Below, piece after piece: positions 33,267 through 37,729 of a stretch of 37,729 nt of DNA (positions are counted from its first letter, which is position 1; each line of letters starts with the position of its first letter). The translations under genes were made by a program, and so were the position numbers. The notes beneath the pieces are model-generated. The model saw nothing but the letters and a program-made list of their open reading frames with translations, did no database searches and was not told the DNA's origin. Source of the stretch: AP-15 sp035570935 (lineage in GTDB: Bacteria > Pseudomonadota > Alphaproteobacteria > ATCC43930 > CGMCC-115725); the NCBI GenBank assembly GCA_035570935.1, contig DATMKU010000413.1, positions 1 to 37,729 of the forward strand. Direction: 5' to 3'.

Positions 33267-34207
33267 TGGCGGCGCTCGAGCTCGTCGGCAAGTTCGGGCA
33301 GGATTTTGAATAAATCGCCGACCAGGCCGTAATCGGCGATCTGAAAGATCGGCGCTTCTTCGTCCTTGTTGATCGCGACGATCACTTTCGAGTCCTTCAT
33401 GCCGGCGAGGTGCTGGATCGCGCCGGAAATCCCGACCGCGATGTAAAGCTCGGGGGCGACGATCTTGCCGGTCTGACCGACCTGGTAGTCGTTCGGGACA
33501 AAGCCGGCATCGACCGCGGCGCGCGACGCGCCGACCGCGGCGCCGAGCTTGTCGGCGACGCTTTCGAGCAAATGGAAGTTCTCCCCCGACTGCATGCCGC
33601 GGCCGCCGGATATGATGACCCGCGCGCTGGTCAGTTCGGGGCGCTCGGATTTCGACAACTCGGCCCGCACGAATTCGGAAAGCCCGGCGGCGCCGGTCGC
33701 GGCGAGCGTCTCGATCGGCGCCGATCCGCCGGTTGCCTCACCCGGCGGAAAAGCCGTGCCGCGCACCGTGACGACCTTGACCGGGTCTTTCGACTGCACT
33801 GTCTGGAGCGCGTTGCCGGCATAAATCGGCCGTACAAAGGTGTCGGGCGAAACCACCGCGCTGATGTCCGAGATCTGCATCACGTCGAGCAACGCGGCAA
33901 CCCGCGGCATCAGGTTTTTCCCCGCGGTCGTCGCCGGTGCCACCAGGTGGCCGTAGCCCTCGGCGAGCTTGACCAGGAGTGGCGCCATATTCTCGGCAAG
34001 ACCATGCTCGTAACGCGGGTCCTCGGCGAGCAAAACCCGCCTGACGCCCGGGATCTGGGCCGCCGCCTCTGCGACACCGCTGCAATCCTTGCCGGCGACG
34101 ATGACATCGACATCGGCCCCGGCCATTTCCTTGGCCGCGGCGAGCGCGTTCAGCGTCGCGGGCTTCAACACCCGATTGTCGTGTTCGGCGACGACGAGAG
34201 CGGCCAT
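33263..34207 (-). CDS. etfA: Electron transfer flavoprotein, alpha subunit
   Basis: A 314-residue subunit that, with EtfB, carries electrons from acyl-CoA dehydrogenases to the quinone pool. The FAD-binding C-terminal domain is clear: VIISGGRGMQSGENFHLLES, GASRAAVDAGFVPNDYQVGQ, then APELYIAVGISGAIQHLAGM. It follows etfB with a one-base overlap and precedes hbd with a four-base overlap, forming a three-gene operon. Confidence 0.97.
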   Translation of the reverse strand: MAALVVAEHDNRVLKPATLNALAAAKEMAGADVDVIVAGKDCSGVAEAAAQIPGVRRVLLAEDPRYEHGLAENMAPLLVKLAEGYGHLVAPATTAGKNLMPRVAALLDVMQISDISAVVSPDTFVRPIYAGNALQTVQSKDPVKVVTVRGTAFPPGEATGGSAPIETLAATGAAGLSEFVRAELSKSERPELTSARVIISGGRGMQSGENFHLLESVADKLGAAVGASRAAVDAGFVPNDYQVGQTGKIVAPELYIAVGISGAIQHLAGMKDSKVIVAINKDEEAPIFQIADYGLVGDLFKILPELADELERRQ

Positions 34208-34956
34208 CAGATCACCCGCGCCTCGGTTTTGAGCTTGTCGACGAGTTCCGCGACCGAGCCGACCTTATGCCCGCCCTGGCGTTTTGGCGGCTCTTCGACC
34301 TTGAGCACGGTAAGCCGGGGCGTCACGTCGATGCCGAGCGCCTCGGGCGTCGTCGTCGCGATCGGCTTTTTCTTTGCCCTCATGATGTTCGGCAACGAGG
34401 CGTAGCGCGGTTCGTTGAGCCGCAGATCGGTGGTCACCACCGCCGGCAGCTTGATCGCGATGGTTTCGAGCCCGCCATCGACCTCGCGCGTGACCTCGGC
34501 GTTCCCGTCGCCGATCTTGAGCTTGGAGGCAAAGGTCGCCTGCGGCCAGCCGAGCAAAGCCGACAGCATCTGGCCGGTCTGGTTGCAGTCGTCGTCGATC
34601 GCCTGCTTGCCGAGGATGACGATCTCGGGCTTTTCCTCGAGGATCACCGCCCTCAGCAATTTGGCGACCGCGAGCGGCTGCAATTCGGCGTCGGTCTGCA
34701 CCAGCACCCCGCGGTCGGCGCCCATCGCCAGCGCGGTGCGGATCGTCTCCTGGCATTGCGCGGCACCGAGCGAAACGACGACCACTTCGCTGACGGTCCC
34801 GGCCTCGCGCAACCGCAAGGCCTCCTCGACGCCGATCTCGTCGAACGGGTTCATCGACATCTTCACATTGGCGGTCTCGACGCCGCTGTGATCTGCCTTG
34901 ACCCGGATCTTGACGTTGTAGTCGATGACCCGCTTGACCGCGACCAGCGCTTTCAT
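34207..34956 (-). CDS. etfB: Electron transfer flavoprotein, beta subunit
   Basis: A 249-residue partner of EtfA. It starts with MKALVAVKRVIDYNVKIRVK, has the AMP-binding region QAIDDDCNQTGQMLSALLGW, and ends with the C-terminal arm that wraps EtfA, rich in Lys and Glu. The open frame extends to 35310, but the ATG at 34956 has gagga five bases upstream and gives the normal length. It is the first gene of the etfB-etfA-hbd operon. Confidence 0.97.
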   Translation of the reverse strand: MKALVAVKRVIDYNVKIRVKADHSGVETANVKMSMNPFDEIGVEEALRLREAGTVSEVVVVSLGAAQCQETIRTALAMGADRGVLVQTDAELQPLAVAKLLRAVILEEKPEIVILGKQAIDDDCNQTGQMLSALLGWPQATFASKLKIGDGNAEVTREVDGGLETIAIKLPAVVTTDLRLNEPRYASLPNIMRAKKKPIATTTPEALGIDVTPRLTVLKVEEPPKRQGGHKVGSVAELVDKLKTEARVI

Positions 34957-35440
34957 CTCGTCCTCGCAATCGCCCGCGGCACCCTGCCGCCCGCTACCAC
35001 CCCGCCACGGCGGGCGAATTGTGCACGCACCCGCCGCGAAGGCAAGCCCCCGGTCCGGAGGAGGCCGATCGCACGGGAATTGGCGCGCCTCGCCGCATCG
35101 GGCGGTTGAAACCGGCGCGGCAATCGGGTCATGCCGCGCGCCGGCTCGAAATATGTGTGGATTGCACGCAGCCTCGGCGTACCGATCGGGCGTCTCGCGA
35201 CGTTTTTGTGGTGAGCCACCGGGCTCGCCCGCGCCGTTGGCTTCAAAGGCCTCTGCGCCGGCCACTTCGACCGATACGACGCCCCGCCTGGTCGCCCGCC
35301 TTGTCCGCAAACTCGCCGAACTCGGCTTCGACGTTACCCTTGACGAGCGGAAGGCCGCGTGATCGTTTCATTTAGGATGGACGGGGATGCTGGCAGCGAA
35401 CCTCGATCTTTGAGGCCTTTCAGGGTTATCAGGGGATTGC
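34957..35440. other. Intergenic region between etfB and the DUF2252 gene
   Basis: About 480 bases between divergent genes. Open frames exist on both strands but have no recognised domain or good start. A short imperfect hairpin lies near 35210-35230. The region should contain promoters for both operons; no strong box pair was found. Confidence 0.4.
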
Positions 35441-36664
35441 ATGGCAAGGGCCTCGTCGCAGATTAAGTCGTTATCCGAGCGGGACGCCGCGCTTCGACGA
35501 TCCCGCGATCTGAAAATGGCCGGCTCGGCGTCCGCCTATGTCCGAGGAAATACGCTGAAGTTCTACGAGTGGCTTGCGGCCTCAGACATCAGCAAGGTGC
35601 CGCAAGGCCCGCCGATCTGGATTTGCGGGGATTGTCACGTCGGCAATTTGGGTCCGCTGGCCGATACCGACGGCCAGATCGATATCGAGATCCGCGACCT
35701 CGACCAGACCGTAATCGGCAATCCGGCGCACGATCTGATCCGCCTCGGGTTGTCGCTGGCGACAGCGGCGCGCGGCTCGGACCTGCCGGGGGTAACCACC
35801 GCCAAGATGATCGAGCAGATGGTGGAGGGGTACGAGGAAGCGCTCGCCGACAAAGACCCGGATCTGCGCAGCCGGCGCCCGGAATGCGTCCGAGTCGTCA
35901 TGCGTCAGGCGGTCGGGCGGACCTGGGACCGCCTGGCGAAAGAGCGTCTCGAGGATACCAGCCCGACGATCCCGCTGGGTAAGCGGTTCTGGCCGATCAG
36001 CGAAGACGAGAGGCGCGAGATAGAACGCATTTTTGCGACCGAGGACGTGCGTCTGCTGGTTACGGCCCTGCGCTCGCGCGAAAACGACGCGAGCGTCGAA
36101 GTGCTCGATGCCGCGTACTGGATGAAGGGGTGCAGCTCCCTCGGACGGCTGCGTTTTGCGGTATTGCTGGGGGTGGGCAAAAGCCACGCAAAAGAAGGCG
36201 GCCTCTGTCTGATCGACATCAAGGAAGCCGTGCAGGCGGCTGCGCCGCATCACGCAAAGGCCGCGATGCCGCCGGATCAGGGGATGCGCGTCGTCGAGGG
36301 CGCTCGGCACTTGTCGCCGGCGCTCGGCGATCGGATGCTGGGCGCGACTTTCCTCGACCGCGCCATCTTCATGCGCGAACTCCTGCCCGAGGACCTCAAG
36401 CTTGAGATCGACCAGATTAGCCGCGAAGAGGCGATGAAGGCTGCCAGGTATCTGGCGATGGTGGTCGGCAAGGCGCATGCCCGTCAGATGGATGTCGTGA
36501 CGCGCGCGAAATGGCGTGACGAACTCAGCCGCAATCGCTCTGAGAATCTGGATGCGCCCAATTGGTTGTGGTCGAGCATCGTCGAGCTGGTCGCTAGTCA
36601 CGAGGCGGCATATCTCGAACATTGCCGCAAATACGCAATGGATCTAGAGCTGGCTGCGTCGTGA
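35441..36664 (+). CDS. DUF2252 family protein
   Basis: A 407-residue cytoplasmic protein matching DUF2252. Near the start it has SAYVRGNTLKFYEWL, then WICGDCHVGNLGPLADTDGQ and IEIRDLDQTVIGNPAHDLIR. The GDCHVGN and DLDQT stretches look like the catalytic and metal-binding motifs of kinase-like (aminoglycoside phosphotransferase-type) folds, so phosphotransfer is a reasonable guess, but no substrate is known for the family. It is transcribed alone; aggggat lies before the ATG. The length is slightly under the family's usual 400-470 residues. Confidence 0.85.
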   Translation: MARASSQIKSLSERDAALRRSRDLKMAGSASAYVRGNTLKFYEWLAASDISKVPQGPPIWICGDCHVGNLGPLADTDGQIDIEIRDLDQTVIGNPAHDLIRLGLSLATAARGSDLPGVTTAKMIEQMVEGYEEALADKDPDLRSRRPECVRVVMRQAVGRTWDRLAKERLEDTSPTIPLGKRFWPISEDERREIERIFATEDVRLLVTALRSRENDASVEVLDAAYWMKGCSSLGRLRFAVLLGVGKSHAKEGGLCLIDIKEAVQAAAPHHAKAAMPPDQGMRVVEGARHLSPALGDRMLGATFLDRAIFMRELLPEDLKLEIDQISREEAMKAARYLAMVVGKAHARQMDVVTRAKWRDELSRNRSENLDAPNWLWSSIVELVASHEAAYLEHCRKYAMDLELAAS

Positions 36665-36705
36665 CGCACGATGGGTTGAAGCTATTCATGTTCAAGGAAT
36701 AATAC

Positions 36706-36900
36706 TTGTCCGGTGTTATTGGGAACTATGTGCTGCCGGAGGTTTGCCTCAAATGTGGTGCGCAGATACAGATCCCCATCGCCTGGTTTAGGGAAAATAA
36801 CCAACTCGGCTGTCCGCGCGGGATAACAATCTATTTCGCGACAGATGACCGGCTCGAAGGCGCAATCGGGCGCCTGATACCGCCGGCTCCCGGAGGATAG
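36706..36900 (+). CDS. Small zinc-ribbon-like protein with an incomplete cysteine set
   Basis: A 64-residue protein read from a TTG at 36706, with aagga eight bases upstream. It contains CLKCG (a CxxC knuckle) and later GCPRGITIYF, where a zinc ribbon would usually read CPxCG; one cysteine appears to be missing. A GTG at 36730 is an alternative start just before the knuckle. A promoter-like TTGAAG-18-TAATAC (36676-36705) ends at the TTG itself, so if that promoter is used, the GTG start is more likely. It precedes the cyclase gene by 13 bases. Function is unknown. Confidence 0.5.
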   Translation: MSGVIGNYVLPEVCLKCGAQIQIPIAWFRENNQLGCPRGITIYFATDDRLEGAIGRLIPPAPGG

Positions 36901-36913
36901 GGGCTTTTCGGGG

Positions 36914-37729
36914 ATGGAGGCTCCGCCGGTCGAGAGAAGGCTTGTGGCGATCCTCGCCGCCGACGTCGAGGGCTACAGCCGCCTGATGCATGGCGACGAA
37001 GAGGCGACGATGGCGACATTGTCGGCCCGTCGTGCGGTAGTCGACGATCTGATCGGGCAGCATCGAGGGCGGATCGCGAACACCGCCGGCGATAGCGTGC
37101 TCGCCGAATTCATCAGCGTGCTCGACGCGGTTCACTGTGCGATCGAGATCCAAGAGGCGCTTGGACGCGCTAATGATCGCGAACCCGAAGAGCGACGGAT
37201 GCGCTTCCGGATCGGCGTCAATGTCGGCGACGTGATGGCCAAGGACGGCGATATCTTTGGCGACGGCGTCAACGTCGCGGCCCGGCTCGAGGGGCTCGTC
37301 AGGGGAGGGGAGATCTGCGTCTCGCGGGGCGTGCGCGATCATCTGCGCCATCGCGGCGGGATGATCTTCGAGGATCTCGGCGAGCAGTTGGTTAAAAATA
37401 TCGCACATCCGATTCGAGCCTTCCGCCTTCGGGTCGGCGAGGGTTCATGGGAACAAGAGGGGCCGACCTCCGAGGGAGACCCCGAGTCAACCGAACTGCC
37501 TATGGCGCGGGCGGCGATCTCTGAATTGTCGGCCGACAATGAAGTCGCGCTGGAGTTGGCACTTTGGGACAGCGTCAAGGATGGCAGCCCCGCCGAACTG
37601 GGATCCTATCTGGAGCAGTATCCGGAGGGGACCTTCGCCTCGCTCGCCCAAACACGACTTGAGGCAGCGGCGCTCGCGCCGACGCCCGCGCTGCCGACAC
37701 CCGAGGAAGTCGCCGCTGATGCTCTCGAT
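36914..37729 (+). CDS. Class III adenylate/guanylate cyclase, 5' part
   Basis: The gene starts at an ATG at 36914 and stays open to the window end (272 codons, no stop). Residues about 9-170 form a class III cyclase domain: LAADVEGYSRLM with the first metal Asp, TAGDSVLAEF with the second, RFRIGVNVGDV and DIFGDGVNVAARLEGL with the Asn and Arg of the transition-state site. GDS replaces the usual GDG. After the domain, WDSVKDGSPAELGSYLEQYP resembles the repeat found between cyclase and caspase-like or SPOR-like modules in alphaproteobacterial proteins; the next domain lies beyond the window. It makes cAMP or cGMP from ATP or GTP; which one cannot be read. There is no transmembrane segment in the part seen. 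Confidence 0.88.
   Translation, partial: MEAPPVERRLVAILAADVEGYSRLMHGDEEATMATLSARRAVVDDLIGQHRGRIANTAGDSVLAEFISVLDAVHCAIEIQEALGRANDREPEERRMRFRIGVNVGDVMAKDGDIFGDGVNVAARLEGLVRGGEICVSRGVRDHLRHRGGMIFEDLGEQLVKNIAHPIRAFRLRVGEGSWEQEGPTSEGDPESTELPMARAAISELSADNEVALELALWDSVKDGSPAELGSYLEQYPEGTFASLAQTRLEAAALAPTPALPTPEEVAADALD

Noticed and set aside
35280..35362. Peptide tail RLVARLVRKLAELGFDVTLDE, similar in style to the C-terminus of some transposases
   Set aside because: Only about 25 residues, no inverted repeats or other transposase part nearby; too little to claim an insertion sequence remnant.
36676..36705. TTGAAG-18-TAATAC promoter-like pair before the small zinc-ribbon gene
   Set aside because: The -10 box touches the TTG start, so it conflicts with the chosen start; kept as a note in that gene's entry only.

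Overview
The window is high-GC DNA, almost fully coding, with little sign of recent transfer: no tRNA, rRNA, CRISPR array or intact insertion sequence is visible. The gene content (def-fmt-truA, dapD-dapE, etfB-etfA with a 3-hydroxybutyryl-CoA dehydrogenase, pyrE, an HNH protein of a common alphaproteobacterial type, and a class III cyclase with a C-terminal extension) suggests a free-living alphaproteobacterium, perhaps of the Rhodospirillales or a related lineage. That placement is inferred from gene families only.

Layout. Positions 1-3000 hold a frameshifted radical SAM gene cut by the window edge, then a leftward set: GntP-type permease, Rap1a/Tai-like secreted protein and glycine-zipper lipoprotein. 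A patatin-like lipase (3165-4256) is separated by an 800-base gene-poor stretch from a rightward phosphate/energy operon (5084-10306): Na/Pi cotransporter, polyphosphate kinase 2 and a P-type cation ATPase. It ends at a long palindrome. From 22757 leftward to 10427 runs a very long set: RND periplasmic adaptor, RND pump, Mrp antiporter subunits E, F, G, an MbhD/MbhE-MnhB fusion, C and D, a second NuoL/N/MrpD-like subunit, an AI-2E-family permease and a patatin-like lipoprotein. From the adaptor through MrpD every junction overlaps, so translation is probably coupled.

The region 22966-36664 is mostly housekeeping: dapD-dapE plus a small membrane protein (rightward); def-fmt-truA plus an Ala/Pro-rich single-span protein (leftward); a beta-eliminating lyase; the decayed end of an S1/P1 nuclease; pyrE with a coupled small gene; an HNH endonuclease; hbd-etfA-etfB; and a DUF2252 protein. 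The right edge has a small zinc-ribbon-like protein and an adenylate/guanylate cyclase that runs off the window.

The most unusual parts are the joint RND-Mrp operon, the rearranged Mrp complex (MrpA C-terminal domains fused to MrpB, a stand-alone second antiporter subunit lacking the usual membrane glutamate), and the phosphate-uptake/polyphosphate/P-type ATPase cassette with a Pho-box-like repeat upstream. No wholly unknown multi-gene system was identified with confidence.
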